From Staphylococcus equorum (GTDB taxonomy: Bacteria; Bacillota; Bacilli; Staphylococcales; Staphylococcaceae), in contig NZ_JAMBPV010000003.1 of assembly GCF_029531845.1 (NCBI RefSeq), positions 62,001 through 126,000 of the forward strand: 64,000 nucleotides of DNA, in the 5' to 3' direction. Both the position numbers and the translations under genes were made by a program. Below, one piece after another: positions 8,326 to 17,726 of this stretch (positions are counted from its first letter, which is position 1; every line of letters starts with the position of its first letter). The notes beneath the pieces were generated by a model that made no database searches, was not told where the DNA came from, and saw nothing but the letters and a program-made list of their open reading frames with translations.

Positions 8326-8796
8326 TCATTTTTCTCTATTATCTTCATTATTTACCCTTAAATTTTTAGTCATTATGACTTTACTTACATGATAATCCAT
8401 ATTTAGATTTAATTGTTGCATCTGAACATTGTGATTGGCCACTGTACTTTCAATCTTTTGAGCGCCTTGTGATTGTGCCCATGATTCAATTTCATTTTTA
8501 AACCGCTTAGCAATCCCTTGCTTACGAAATGCTTCATCAACATATAGCATTTCTATTATTACTTTATTATAATTTTTCAAGTAGCGTGCCCAAATAAAAC
8601 CTATAAGTTGTTCCTTTTGTGTTTCAAGCCATACTAAATCTGTATCATATTTCAGTCCATGATTTATCATTTCTTCACGTAGTCCAACAGATAAACGACT
8701 TTTACTATAATCTTCATTTTGTTTTGCAAGCTCACTTTCATGGATGTTTGCGATTTCAGTGATATATTGCTTTTGTGTAAGTGAAAGTTTCTCCAT
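8326..8796 (-). CDS. GNAT acetyltransferase
   Basis: The 156-residue protein carries the GNAT core: a central strand (IIEMLYVDEAFRKQGIAKR) with the acetyl-CoA pyrophosphate loop RKQGIA, and a later VANHNVQMQQLNLNMDY segment typical of the C-terminal half. The substrate cannot be told from the sequence. AAAGGAGAAAAT precedes the ATG. The downstream lipoprotein gene may be co-transcribed; the upstream neighbour is divergent with fewer than 100 bases between the starts. Confidence 0.8.
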   Translation of the reverse strand: MEKLSLTQKQYITEIANIHESELAKQNEDYSKSRLSVGLREEMINHGLKYDTDLVWLETQKEQLIGFIWARYLKNYNKVIIEMLYVDEAFRKQGIAKRFKNEIESWAQSQGAQKIESTVANHNVQMQQLNLNMDYHVSKVIMTKNLRVNNEDNREK

Positions 8797-8891
8797 ATTT
8801 TCTCCTTTAAAAAGTAATGTTGATTTATAATGTTATATTCGTCATAATAAGCCTTATCATTACATTCTATAAAAAGGACTGCGAAATTCAA

Positions 8892-9575
8892 ATGAAATCT
8901 ACTGACAAATTAATGCGGGAAAATAATGTAAAAGCTTTGCGATTAAATAATACAGATAGAGATGCATTCGAAAATTACATGACATACGTCCGAGCAGATT
9001 TAAGTGTTAATCCTCACGATTCTGAAAAAATGTTAAATCGCATTTTAAATCAATTATTGGAAGCTGAAAAAGAAGGTATACTCGCAATGGATTTCTTTGA
9101 ACATGATCCTAAATCACACGCCAAAAAGGAACTCAAAAAATTACCGAATGAGACAATTTTAAATATTTTCAAATACATTATTCAACATATCCTCTTGCTA
9201 TTTGGTATATTTTGTTTTCTCAAAGGATTTATTGGCTTTTTCATTGGTGCGAAGCGATTATATTTATATTCATTTCCTGTTGTCTTACTTGTTGGAATTG
9301 GTATCATCTTTCTCTTTATATGGATGATATTCCGAACTGTTCAAATGCAGTGTTTTACAAAGTCACATTGGACATGGATTTTAACGTATATCGTCATTTT
9401 ATTACTATTATATGCAATATTTTATGTATTTTTTATTCCTCAATCATTTTTAGCATTTGGGCCTTATATATTAATAAGCAATTGGGCCTTTATTATAATC
9501 TCATTTGTCGTTATACCTATCGCTCTATTTATTGATCATCATTATATAAATAAAGATACAAATACATCTTTATAA
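8892..9575 (+). CDS. DUF1129 membrane protein
   Basis: The 227-residue protein starts at ATG 8892 (MKSTDKLMRENNVKALRLNN), since DUF1129 proteins typically begin this way; an in-frame ATG at 8817 would add an unrelated hydrophobic stretch without a Shine-Dalgarno. AAGGA lies 13 bases upstream, rather far. The N-terminal 100 residues are soluble and helical (AFENYMTYVRADL). The C-terminal half has four hydrophobic segments. Function is unknown for the family. It ends 230 bases before a convergent MFS gene. Confidence 0.8.
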   Translation: MKSTDKLMRENNVKALRLNNTDRDAFENYMTYVRADLSVNPHDSEKMLNRILNQLLEAEKEGILAMDFFEHDPKSHAKKELKKLPNETILNIFKYIIQHILLLFGIFCFLKGFIGFFIGAKRLYLYSFPVVLLVGIGIIFLFIWMIFRTVQMQCFTKSHWTWILTYIVILLLLYAIFYVFFIPQSFLAFGPYILISNWAFIIISFVVIPIALFIDHHYINKDTNTSL

Positions 9576-9603
9576 TCTTGTTGTTTAAATAATAGTGGCT
9601 ATT

Positions 9604-9669
9604 TGGTACAGTGCCTAACCTGTTAATAAAACGCTAGATCTTGTACCAACTAATTTTGCGTACCAACTA
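9604..9669 (+). repeat. Short inverted and direct repeats, GTACCAACTA
   Basis: TGGTACA (9604-9610) is inverted as TGTACCA (9642-9648), and GTACCAACTA occurs twice, 17 bases apart (9643-9652 and 9660-9669). The role is unknown; possibly a processing hairpin or decayed repeat. Confidence 0.4.
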
Positions 9670-9704
9670 GCACCCACTTTCAAAAGTGAAATATTTTAAA
9701 ACAA

Positions 9705-9748
9705 AAAGATCTCATCACTAGTTTAAATACTAATGATGAGATCTTTTA
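9705..9748. terminator. Bidirectional terminator, twin of the hairpin at 6617
   Basis: AAAGATCTCATCA pairs with TGATGAGATCTTTT. The loop shares TTAAATACTAA with the 6617 copy. It sits between the convergent DUF1129 and MFS genes. Confidence 0.8.
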
Positions 9749-9812
9749 TTGTGAGCCTGGATAAAATCTATCTTAGACCCTTGATTATATTGTCACGTCA
9801 TATGCATTGTTA

Positions 9813-10973
9813 TTATGGCGCCATACCTTCTTTTCTTTCCACAGCGATACTAATAAACAAGAACACCAGACCGATTGCAGTCAATATTGGCGCAATTAAA
9901 CTTAATGATGCTATCGGTAAATTCGTCACGACGACGCCACCAATAAAGGCACCTAACGCATTACCTAAATTAAATGCAGATTGGTTTAAAGTACTTGCAA
10001 GCGTAGGCGCATCTTTAGAAATAATCGTACTTTTAAATTGTAATGATGGACTCATACTAAAGCCGATTAAACCAAAGAAGAATATGCCTGCTACCATTAA
10101 GAAACCATTCATTTGTATAAAGTATAATAGTAAGAAGTAAACGATAAAGATTGAGAAAATAATTTGTAATGCTTTATTTAAATTCCAATCCGCCAGTTTA
10201 CCACCTACGACGTTACCTAATGTAACACCTACCCCAAAAATAATTAACAGATACGAAATAAGGTTTTCTTGAACATTTGATACATCAGTCAATACTGTAG
10301 AAATATAAGTGAAGTATGCAAACACACTACTAAAACCAAATAATGTCACTGCTAAAGTTAACCACAAACGTTTTTCTTTTAAAATTTGCAATTCTTTTTT
10401 CATTGATGATTTTACTGTATCACGTTGCATAGGCACAAAAATAATAATGCCTATAAGTGCTAGTGTTCCTATAATTGAAATAATAATAAACGTCATCGGC
10501 CAGCCAAAGTTTTGACCTATTAATGTCCCAAATGGTACACCTAAAATATTACTTAAACTTAATCCCATAAACATTAGTGCCATCGCACTTGCACGTTTCT
10601 CTGGCCGCACCATATTCGCAGCTAAAATAGAACCTATCCCAAAGAATGAACCATGAGCCAACGATGTAATGATACGACTTGTCATCATAAATCCATAACT
10701 CGTACTAAATGAAGCAGCAAAATTCCCTAATATAAAAATAACCATTAAGGCGAGTAGTAAATATTTTCTATTCCATTTAATCGTCAACATAACTATGATA
10801 GGTCCACCGATTGCAACACCTAATGCATAGCCAGTTATCAGTTGTCCTGCCTGACTTACAGTTACATCAAAATCCCGTGCAATATTAGGTAATAATCCCA
10901 TAATTACAAATTCTGTCATACCTATTGCAAACGCGCCGATTGCAAGCATCCATATAGCAATTGGATATTTCAT
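9813..10973 (-). CDS. MFS transporter, AraJ/NepI-type drug or metabolite efflux
   Basis: The 386-residue protein has twelve predicted helices. The N terminus (AIGMTEFVIMGLLPNIARDF) is characteristic of the DHA1 branch that includes AraJ, NepI and YdhP. Conserved glycines in helix 5 (GVPFGTLIGQNFGW) fit antiporters of this group. Substrates in the branch include purine nucleosides, arabinose and drugs, and cannot be assigned here. GGGAGT precedes the ATG. It appears monocistronic. Confidence 0.85.
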   Translation of the reverse strand: MKYPIAIWMLAIGAFAIGMTEFVIMGLLPNIARDFDVTVSQAGQLITGYALGVAIGGPIIVMLTIKWNRKYLLLALMVIFILGNFAASFSTSYGFMMTSRIITSLAHGSFFGIGSILAANMVRPEKRASAMALMFMGLSLSNILGVPFGTLIGQNFGWPMTFIIISIIGTLALIGIIIFVPMQRDTVKSSMKKELQILKEKRLWLTLAVTLFGFSSVFAYFTYISTVLTDVSNVQENLISYLLIIFGVGVTLGNVVGGKLADWNLNKALQIIFSIFIVYFLLLYFIQMNGFLMVAGIFFFGLIGFSMSPSLQFKSTIISKDAPTLASTLNQSAFNLGNALGAFIGGVVVTNLPIASLSLIAPILTAIGLVFLFISIAVERKEGMAP

Positions 10974-11240
10974 TTTTGACTCCCTTCCGAAATCATATTT
11001 TTTTCACATGTTTGTGATTATACTAAAATACAGTTGCCAAAAACAAGGGAGTTGCTTGATTTTCTTCTGTTTTTCTAAATAATTCGCTTACATTCAATTT
11101 AGCTATATTCATTTAATAAATTATTTTACATCATAATACTACTAAGAAAATTAAAAAAGAGTTAGCAATCATCAAATGAAAGTTAAAAGTGTTTAGAACA
11201 CGCAACTTCCCTTCTTTTGACAATAGCTAACTCGCTAATT

Positions 11241-11729
11241 TTAATTTATTAGTAATGCATCAATAAAGAACCAAACTACCATGATAAACATGATAATGCC
11301 TTGCGCAACAGCACTCGCTAAAAATGCTACGATGGATCCAAAACTTGCTTTTAAAGCTTTTGAAAAGTTAGGTTCTTGTATCATTTCAACGACTAGTACC
11401 GCGATAAATGGAATAATAATAATTCCAAATGGTGGAAATACAAAACAACCAACGATTACACCGATAAGTGCTGCATACTCGCTGAGTTTAGAACCACCAA
11501 ATTTATTTACAAAGTATTTATTCATGATGAAATCTGCTACTAGTATAAACACAGTGAATAAAATCATTGATACATAGAATACCCATGATAAATTACCATT
11601 ATGAAATGCGAATTGATAAATTAAAAATCCTACCCATAATACAAGCACTGATGGAATAATAGGTTTAATTAAACCTACAAATGCTAAGATGAATGATGCG
11701 ATAATTAATATCCATAAAATTACTGTCAT
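11241..11729 (-). CDS. DUF456 membrane protein
   Basis: The 162-residue protein has about five hydrophobic segments and the DUF456 pattern: an N-terminal helix followed by GLIKPIIPSVLVLWVGFLIY, a central GGSKLSEYAALIG segment and a glycine/proline-rich FPPFGIIIIPFI helix. Function is unknown. It starts six bases after the upstream MFS gene's stop, so the two are almost certainly co-transcribed. GGAG lies nine bases before the ATG. Confidence 0.85.
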   Translation of the reverse strand: MTVILWILIIASFILAFVGLIKPIIPSVLVLWVGFLIYQFAFHNGNLSWVFYVSMILFTVFILVADFIMNKYFVNKFGGSKLSEYAALIGVIVGCFVFPPFGIIIIPFIAVLVVEMIQEPNFSKALKASFGSIVAFLASAVAQGIIMFIMVVWFFIDALLIN

Positions 11730-11735
11730 TTTTAT

Positions 11736-12944
11736 CTACTCCATACTTTCTTCTGTGAATTTTTGATCTTTCGTAAAGTATATTAATATCATACCTAAAA
11801 ATATAGCTATCGCTGATACAAAGAATACATTACCCAATCCTACCCAGTGACTCATAATACCACCTAATAAGTTTCCGCATAACTGACCTATCACCATCGC
11901 GTTAGCAAAAAGTGTAGATGCATATCCTGGAAAATCCGGTAGAATATCTTGGAAATAACTGATGCCTAAACCAAGTAATATTGCTAAGAAAATAGCTAAA
12001 AACACTTGGCCTACAAACATCATCACCAAACTTTCGAAAACGCCAATACTAAAGTAAAACAGCCCGCCAAACAGTCCGCCTAACATCAGTAAAACACGCG
12101 TCGTGAGTTTCGCTGATAAAACACCTAACACAACCATAAATGGAACTTCTAAACCGGCGCATAGACTGGCTAAGCCACCTACATAACCTTCAGCTTCATT
12201 CAAATATTTAGTGACGAACAACGGCATATTCAAAGTATACATCCATTGACCAATATGTAATAAAATAAAGGCTAAAAATGGAACGAATAATGCCTTGTCA
12301 TGCAACATGTTAGGGGCTTTCGCCTCAACGTGATTCACATCAGTCGCAGTTTGTTTTGTTTTGATATCTTTAAAAAAGAAGATCTGTAACATCAGTGTAA
12401 ATAAAATAATAGCAACAGTTCCAGTAAATAACCCTGCATAACCATTAACACCTAATAATAAAGCACCGATTAACGGACCAAATAAGAATCCAAATGAAAA
12501 CATGGAACGCAATACAGCATTAGCAAACTTTGCCCTATCTCTCGAGGCAGAAACGTTGATAGACTCTCTAGCTGAAGCATACATTTGAGGCATTGCAGGC
12601 GCGAAAAACCCTTGGAAAAGTGCATACATGACAATGAATATCCATATTTCATGAATATAGAAGTAAATAGAAAAACTAATAGCCCCCATTAACAGTGCTG
12701 TAATAATTATGACTTTTCTATTTATATTATGTGTATCAGAAAAACGTGCAACAATCGTGTTCATTATAAATTGACTGATTGCTGCTAATGCTAATAGCAG
12801 ACCATATTGTGTAGAAGTCATCCCCAAATCATTGGTCGCAAATAAAATGAGATAAGGTACAGTGATTGAAATTCCCATACCTAAAAGCATCATATTGACT
12901 ACAAATAGTTTGTAATTCTTAATATGTAATAAAGCACTAAACAT
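11736..12944 (-). CDS. MFS transporter, sugar/drug efflux type
   Basis: The 402-residue protein has twelve hydrophobic helices. Typical MFS elements are the first-helix start (MLLGMGISITVPYLILFATN), the loop-2/3 motif ARFSDTHNINRK and an FGFLFGPLIGALLLG motif in helix 5. The pattern resembles the SetA/multidrug efflux group; the substrate is unknown. It is followed immediately by the DUF456 gene and preceded, 95 bases away, by ccpE in the same direction. Confidence 0.85.
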   Translation of the reverse strand: MFSALLHIKNYKLFVVNMMLLGMGISITVPYLILFATNDLGMTSTQYGLLLALAAISQFIMNTIVARFSDTHNINRKVIIITALLMGAISFSIYFYIHEIWIFIVMYALFQGFFAPAMPQMYASARESINVSASRDRAKFANAVLRSMFSFGFLFGPLIGALLLGVNGYAGLFTGTVAIILFTLMLQIFFFKDIKTKQTATDVNHVEAKAPNMLHDKALFVPFLAFILLHIGQWMYTLNMPLFVTKYLNEAEGYVGGLASLCAGLEVPFMVVLGVLSAKLTTRVLLMLGGLFGGLFYFSIGVFESLVMMFVGQVFLAIFLAILLGLGISYFQDILPDFPGYASTLFANAMVIGQLCGNLLGGIMSHWVGLGNVFFVSAIAIFLGMILIYFTKDQKFTEESME

Positions 12945-13039
12945 ATAACAAACCTCTATTCTAATATATTAGGTGTCAATCCTTGTAAATACCTTAAATC
13001 CGCAATGTATAAATGTCTATGTATTAGCTCTCATCGATG

Positions 13040-13894
13040 TTATTCAACATATTCCATCATTAAATTGATAAATGACTCTACTTGAGGCAGTTGCAACATG
13101 CTAGAATCATAACTTAAAAACGTAGAACGAATCAACGGTTTTCCATCTATATTTACACGTCTAAATTCAAACTGGTCACGGTCTAGATGCTTCATCATGA
13201 TTTCAGGTAAAATTGTTACACCGACACCATTTAACAACATTTCTTTACACGTGGCCACTTGATCAACAGTAATCATAGCATGATAATCCTGACCTATTTG
13301 ACTCCCATACCATTCTTTAATTTGGTTAATATAAATTGGATCTGCTTGAAATTCAATAAATGGCATTTTATCAACATCATCGTAACGATTCTTAGGATTA
13401 ATAAAATAATGCTCATCATTAAATAAATGTGTGTTACTTAAGTTCATAATTTTATTACCACGTATAATCATCACATGATAATCTCTGTGGTTTGCTTTAA
13501 TTTGTTCACTTGAACCTACTTGAACTTGAATTTCTACATTAGGAAATTGGCGTGTAAATAAGTTTAATACTTGCGGTAATAGAGTTTGTCCAATTAATGA
13601 AGAACAACCGATTGAAATCGTACCGTTGACTTCGCCAATGTGCGCTTGCATTTTATCTAAAAACAAGCGCTCTTTGTTCAGCATATCTCTTGCATGCTCT
13701 ATAATCATTGAGCCTTCTGTTGTGGTAATCAATTGTTTCTTAGTACGTATAAAAACATTTACACCAAAAGCATTTTCAATTGATTTTAAACGTTGTGTTA
13801 CTGCAGGTTGTGAAATATATAATATTTCTGCTGCTTTCCTTAGTGTTCTTGTTTCATCTAAGGTGGTTAACAAGCGATAATCGTCAATCTTCAT
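13040..13894 (-). CDS. ccpE: LysR-family regulator, probable CcpE
   Basis: The 284-residue protein has an N-terminal LysR helix-turn-helix (LRKAAEILYISQPAVTQRLK, about residues 18-37) and a substrate-binding domain. The sequence and position upstream of the MFS/DUF456 pair match what I recall of S. aureus CcpE, the citrate-sensing activator of citB and citZ that links carbon status to virulence; I could not align it here. It is only a few residues shorter than my recollection of the S. aureus protein. GGGGGATAAT precedes the ATG. A role in controlling the downstream MFS gene is possible but unproven. Confidence 0.8.
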   Translation of the reverse strand: MKIDDYRLLTTLDETRTLRKAAEILYISQPAVTQRLKSIENAFGVNVFIRTKKQLITTTEGSMIIEHARDMLNKERLFLDKMQAHIGEVNGTISIGCSSLIGQTLLPQVLNLFTRQFPNVEIQVQVGSSEQIKANHRDYHVMIIRGNKIMNLSNTHLFNDEHYFINPKNRYDDVDKMPFIEFQADPIYINQIKEWYGSQIGQDYHAMITVDQVATCKEMLLNGVGVTILPEIMMKHLDRDQFEFRRVNIDGKPLIRSTFLSYDSSMLQLPQVESFINLMMEYVE

Positions 13895-14111
13895 ATTATC
13901 CCCCTATATTATTAAAAGCACTTTTAATCACTTCATTTATTGATTATTATTCATTTTCACAAAACATTTTATAATTTAATTTTAAGCTTAAAATTATATC
14001 TATGTTCTTTATCATTTACCGTCTAGCAGTGTCACTATAACACGATTCACATGATACTCATACATCGTTTCACAATACATGTACGATTCAACTAAATAGC
14101 TTCACATTACT

Positions 14112-14840
14112 TTAATGTTCTGGCTCTGAATCTCGACGCGTTGAATGGTTTTGATTGTAATTGTGACTTTGCTGATTGTGGTTTTCATTTTTAATATGCT
14201 TATTTGAATGTTTATTGTCTTGTGGCTTGTGCGGTTTGTATTTGTATGGTTTATGTTTCTGCTCATTGTGTTTGTGTTTACCATGTAATGGATGGTTTTG
14301 ATTTTTTGATTTTTGTTTAATCTTGTAATAACAATACATAATTTTATCTTGCATAGTTGAAAAATCATCTTCAATTTTTATCATTAATTGATGAGCAATA
14401 ATATATGCTTCGTGATACTGCTTTTTAGTAATTTGTCCTTGATCTAAAGCTCTTTGTAAATCGTCTTCATCTACAAGTTCATATTCGCCATTTGGCAATA
14501 CAAGTACATCTAAACATAAATCAATTGTACGTGCGTTTCCTTTTTGTGTAACATTCTTAATATTTATATCAAAGTAATATTCTAACGGGTTGCCTTTGTC
14601 ATCTAGCATCACTGTAATGCTATATCGTTTTTTTTCAGGCAATATTTGTAGCCATTGATAGTTATCGTCCGCAACAATAATATTTTGGCCTACCACTGTC
14701 ACCTCTAATGGTTCGCGTACTTTTTTCATCGTCACCAAACCAATAATACCCTTGAACTTGTTGTTGTTTACTTTGACTTCTGTATACTCTTTGTCAATGA
14801 TACGACGCCAGTGACGCTTATCAATATATTTTACTTTCAC
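14112..14840 (-). CDS. DUF402 protein with His/Lys/Asn-rich tail
   Basis: I place the start at GTG 14840, nine bases after AAGGAG; in-frame TTG 14849 and GTG 14846 sit too close to that Shine-Dalgarno. The N-terminal 170 residues form a DUF402 barrel (DDKGNPLEYYFDINIKN, then TIDLCLDVLVLPNGEYELVDEDDL); the acidic residues of that motif bind divalent metal in nucleoside diphosphatase relatives. The last 60 residues are a low-complexity tail rich in His, Lys, Asn and Gln (HKHNEQKHKPYKYKPHKPQ), likely disordered and possibly metal- or RNA-binding. It is transcribed alone, divergent from the MetE-like gene. Confidence 0.82.
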   Translation of the reverse strand: MKVKYIDKRHWRRIIDKEYTEVKVNNNKFKGIIGLVTMKKVREPLEVTVVGQNIIVADDNYQWLQILPEKKRYSITVMLDDKGNPLEYYFDINIKNVTQKGNARTIDLCLDVLVLPNGEYELVDEDDLQRALDQGQITKKQYHEAYIIAHQLMIKIEDDFSTMQDKIMYCYYKIKQKSKNQNHPLHGKHKHNEQKHKPYKYKPHKPQDNKHSNKHIKNENHNQQSHNYNQNHSTRRDSEPEH

Positions 14841-15052
14841 TGTCACCAACTCCTTGTCATTATTATATAAAACTGTTTACTTTATGTCATCTTATGGATT
14901 ATACTGAACGTCTTCCAATTTTGTATCACGAATTTAATTATTATTATTGTACTATATTTCATAGTGTAAAAGCGAAATTGACAATTATAATAAAGTTTGA
15001 TAGATTTTACCTATATTTTTCTGAAAATTCTATAAATAAAGGAGATAGTAAC

Positions 15053-16165
15053 ATGACAGTCATTCAAAGACCCTTTAGAGCGGATCATGTCGGTAGTTTA
15101 TTAAGACCACAACGCCTAAAAGATGCACGTAAAGATTATCAAAATGAAGTCATCGATGCACAAACATTACGAAATATCGAGGACAAAGAAATCGAGCACA
15201 TCATAGAAAAACAACTAGAAGTAGGTTTACATAGTATCAGTGATGGCGAATTCCGTAGAAGCTGGTGGCATTTCGATTTTTTAGAAAATTTAGATGGCGT
15301 CAAAGGCTATACTTCTGATCGTGGTTTAGCATTTGAAGGCGTTGAGACAAGAAATCATAACGTTAAAATTGAGAGTAAAGTCGCTTTTAACCCAAATCAT
15401 CCACATTTTGAACACTTCAAATTTTTATATGGCAAAGTTAACGGCCGTGCAACAGCAAAAGTATCCATCCCAAGTCCAAACCAACTGTTCCATCCAAATA
15501 TTTTAAATGAAGACATCTATCCAGATATCGAAGCTTATGCACATGATGTGGCACAGGCTTATCGTGAAAGTTTACTTAAATTTTATGAATTAGGCGCTCG
15601 TTACATTCAATTAGATGATGTTTATTGGGCTAACCTAACTTCCGGTTCTCAGAAAACACGTGGCCGTGATCGTACTGAAGCAGACAAAGAAGCAGCCCGT
15701 CAACTTGCATATCGCGTTGTAAATAAAGCAGTCCAAGATTTACCCGAAGATCTACTAATTACTACACATATTTGTCGTGGTAATTATCAATCTACTTGGG
15801 CAATTTCAGGTGGCTACGAGCCAGTTGCACCTTATTTATTCAAAGAAAATTTAGGTGGCTTTTTCTTAGAATATGATGATGATCGTTCTGGTGATTTTGA
15901 GCCATTACGTTTCTTTCCTAAAGAAAATTCAGCAGCTGTATTAGGTCTTTTCACTTCAAAAACAGGAGATTTAGAAGATAAATCTGCTATTCTTGCACGT
16001 ATTAAAGAAGCTCAACAATATGTTGATTTAGATCAAATTTGTTTAAGTCCACAATGTGGCTTTGCTTCAACAGAAGAAGGCAATAAATTGACTGAAGATG
16101 AGCAATGGAAAAAACTAGCTTACGTTGTGGAAATTGCAAATGAAGTCTTTGGAACAGCAAAATAA
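15053..16165 (+). CDS. MetE C-terminal-domain protein (YxjG/YxjH-like)
   Basis: The 370-residue protein starts at ATG 15053, behind AAAGGAGATAGTAAC, and begins TVIQRPFRADHVGSLLRP; longer in-frame starts lack a Shine-Dalgarno. It matches the catalytic half of cobalamin-independent methionine synthase: DHVGSLLRP at the start, IQLDDVYW mid-protein, a zinc-site TTHICRGN, and LSPQCGFAS near the end, so His and both Cys ligands are visible. Stand-alone proteins of this type (B. subtilis YxjG/YxjH) are thought to methylate homocysteine or a related thiol from an uncertain donor. No S-box or T-box leader is visible in the 200-base upstream region. A hairpin follows at 16210. Confidence 0.87.
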   Translation: MTVIQRPFRADHVGSLLRPQRLKDARKDYQNEVIDAQTLRNIEDKEIEHIIEKQLEVGLHSISDGEFRRSWWHFDFLENLDGVKGYTSDRGLAFEGVETRNHNVKIESKVAFNPNHPHFEHFKFLYGKVNGRATAKVSIPSPNQLFHPNILNEDIYPDIEAYAHDVAQAYRESLLKFYELGARYIQLDDVYWANLTSGSQKTRGRDRTEADKEAARQLAYRVVNKAVQDLPEDLLITTHICRGNYQSTWAISGGYEPVAPYLFKENLGGFFLEYDDDRSGDFEPLRFFPKENSAAVLGLFTSKTGDLEDKSAILARIKEAQQYVDLDQICLSPQCGFASTEEGNKLTEDEQWKKLAYVVEIANEVFGTAK

Positions 16166-16209
16166 ATATACTTCACCTTCCAGTACGAAATATTAATATT
16201 AAAAATGAG

Positions 16210-16245
16210 AGGCCTATCAGATTCTAAAAATCTGACAGGCCTTTA
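16210..16245. terminator. Bidirectional terminator
   Basis: AGGCCTATCAGATT pairs, with one mismatch, with AATCTGACAGGCCT, followed by TTATTC. It lies between the convergent MetE-like and cupin genes. Confidence 0.75.
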
Positions 16246-16277
16246 TTCATATCCGGATGCTTTAAATTAGAAATTAA

Positions 16278-16778
16278 TTAATTTCCAACTATATCACTTT
16301 CGGATAAAGCATAGCACTCATGAATATTTTTCAAACTTGGAAATTGATTATTTAACCATTCTTTACTAAGTAGTTCAAAATGTTCAAATTCAAATGCAGG
16401 TTGGCACATACAGCCAACAAGTGCATAACCATTTTTATCTTCAATTGAAGAAGCAAAAATCGTTCCTTTTGGAACCACATATTGTAAAACATCGCCTGCT
16501 TCTAGGTGTTTACCAATCGTCACACATTGATAAATTCCATCTGGATGAATCATGTGCACTGTTAGAGAATCCCCGGCGTGATAATACCATATTTCATCTG
16601 CATCAATACGATGAAAATGCGATATATTGTCATGTGTCAATAAGAAGTAAATGCTTGAATATGCTGCTCTTTCATTTAGATCATTTGAATTAGCTGTGAT
16701 AATCTCTTTATAATAGCCACCTTCTGGATGTGGCTGTAAATCCAATTGGTTAATCCAATACTGAATATTTTTATCCAT
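16278..16778 (-). CDS. DUF985 cupin protein
   Basis: The 166-residue protein has the DUF985 pattern: LQPHPEGGYYKEI near the N terminus, SIYFLL, then SHFHRIDADEIWYYHAG carrying the cupin histidines and glutamate, and a later VPKGTIFASSI. Members are small beta-barrels of uncertain function, sometimes annotated as sugar epimerase-like. The ATG begins one base after the stop of the YebC-family gene upstream, so the two are co-transcribed. Confidence 0.87.
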   Translation of the reverse strand: MDKNIQYWINQLDLQPHPEGGYYKEIITANSNDLNERAAYSSIYFLLTHDNISHFHRIDADEIWYYHAGDSLTVHMIHPDGIYQCVTIGKHLEAGDVLQYVVPKGTIFASSIEDKNGYALVGCMCQPAFEFEHFELLSKEWLNNQFPSLKNIHECYALSESDIVGN

Positions 16779-16779
16779 A

Positions 16780-17496
16780 TTATTTCAAATCCACATTATG
16801 AAAAACATTTTGCACATCTTCTAAGTCTTCCAAAGCATCAACTAATGTTTCAAAAGCTTCTTGATCTTCTTCAGATAATTCTATATCTGATTGTGGTAAC
16901 ATCTCAAATTCAGCGACTTTAAATTCTTCAACTCCTGTTTCACGTATAGCGTCTTGAACTTGAGCAAATTGATCTGGTTCAGCGTATATAATAGTTAACC
17001 CGTTTTCTTCAATAATATCTCTCACATCGATATCTTTCTCCATCAACGCTTCTAATGTATCATCCGCTGATTTGCCTTCAATGCCAAACACAGCCGTATG
17101 ATCAAACATATAAGCAACCGAACCAGAAACACCCATATTACCGCCATTTTTACCAAAAGCAGCACGAACGTCTGAAGCAGTTCTATTAACATTATCAGTT
17201 AATGCATCTACGATTATCATTGAACCATTTGGACCAAAACCTTCGTATCTTAATTCATCATAGTTTTCTTCGCTCGCGCCTTTAGCTTTTTCTATCGCTC
17301 GATCAATAATATGATTCGGTACAGAATAAGTCTTAGCTCTTTCCAAAGTTAATCTTAACGCTTGATTAGATTCCGGGTCTGGTTCACCTGATTTTGCCGC
17401 TACATATATTTCTTTACCAAATTTAGCGTAAATTCGACTGGTATTTTTATCCTTTTGAGCTTTTTTCTCTTTAATATTATTCCACTTACGTCCCAT
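16780..17496 (-). CDS. YebC/PmpR-family regulator
   Basis: The 238-residue protein matches the YebC family: start [16 protein letters not shown], then [19 protein letters not shown], the conserved [19 protein letters not shown] and [18 protein letters not shown]. Family proteins act as DNA-binding regulators, and recent work also links some to translation of difficult peptides. The start (GRKWNNI rather than AGHSKWANI) marks the YeeI/YeeN branch found in Firmicutes. It heads a two-gene unit with the cupin. Confidence 0.9.
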   Translation of the reverse strand: MGRKWNNIKEKKAQKDKNTSRIYAKFGKEIYVAAKSGEPDPESNQALRLTLERAKTYSVPNHIIDRAIEKAKGASEENYDELRYEGFGPNGSMIIVDALTDNVNRTASDVRAAFGKNGGNMGVSGSVAYMFDHTAVFGIEGKSADDTLEALMEKDIDVRDIIEENGLTIIYAEPDQFAQVQDAIRETGVEEFKVAEFEMLPQSDIELSEEDQEAFETLVDALEDLEDVQNVFHNVDLK

Positions 17497-17624
17497 ACTT
17501 TCATCACACTTTCTCGATAAATATTTTTATTAACATGATATATTATACAATAATTTCGCTCTATTACATAGAACTACGTATATAAATGAAGAATAACCCT
17601 ACCTTGTATATTACATAATAAATA

Positions 17625-17665
17625 AGACTAGTCATACACAATAGAATTTCATGTGTACGGCTAGC
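17625..17665 (-). terminator. Terminator of sarX
   Basis: On the minus strand AGGCTAGCCGTACACA pairs with TGTGTATGACTAGTCT. Two positions are G-U only in the minus-strand RNA, so the hairpin forms best in that direction. A weak T-rich stretch follows. Confidence 0.6.
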
Positions 17666-17726
17666 CTTTTTAATCAACTTAAAATATGAATCAATAAGGT
17701 ACATTTCCTTACTTGGATTATATCTT

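Noticed and set aside
14894..15052. Longer N terminus for the MetE-like protein
   Set aside because: The extension is low-complexity, lacks a Shine-Dalgarno, and the family start with a strong Shine-Dalgarno lies at 15053.
14850..15052. S-box or T-box leader before the MetE-like gene
   Set aside because: No terminator/antiterminator pair or conserved leader motif is visible in the 200-base region.
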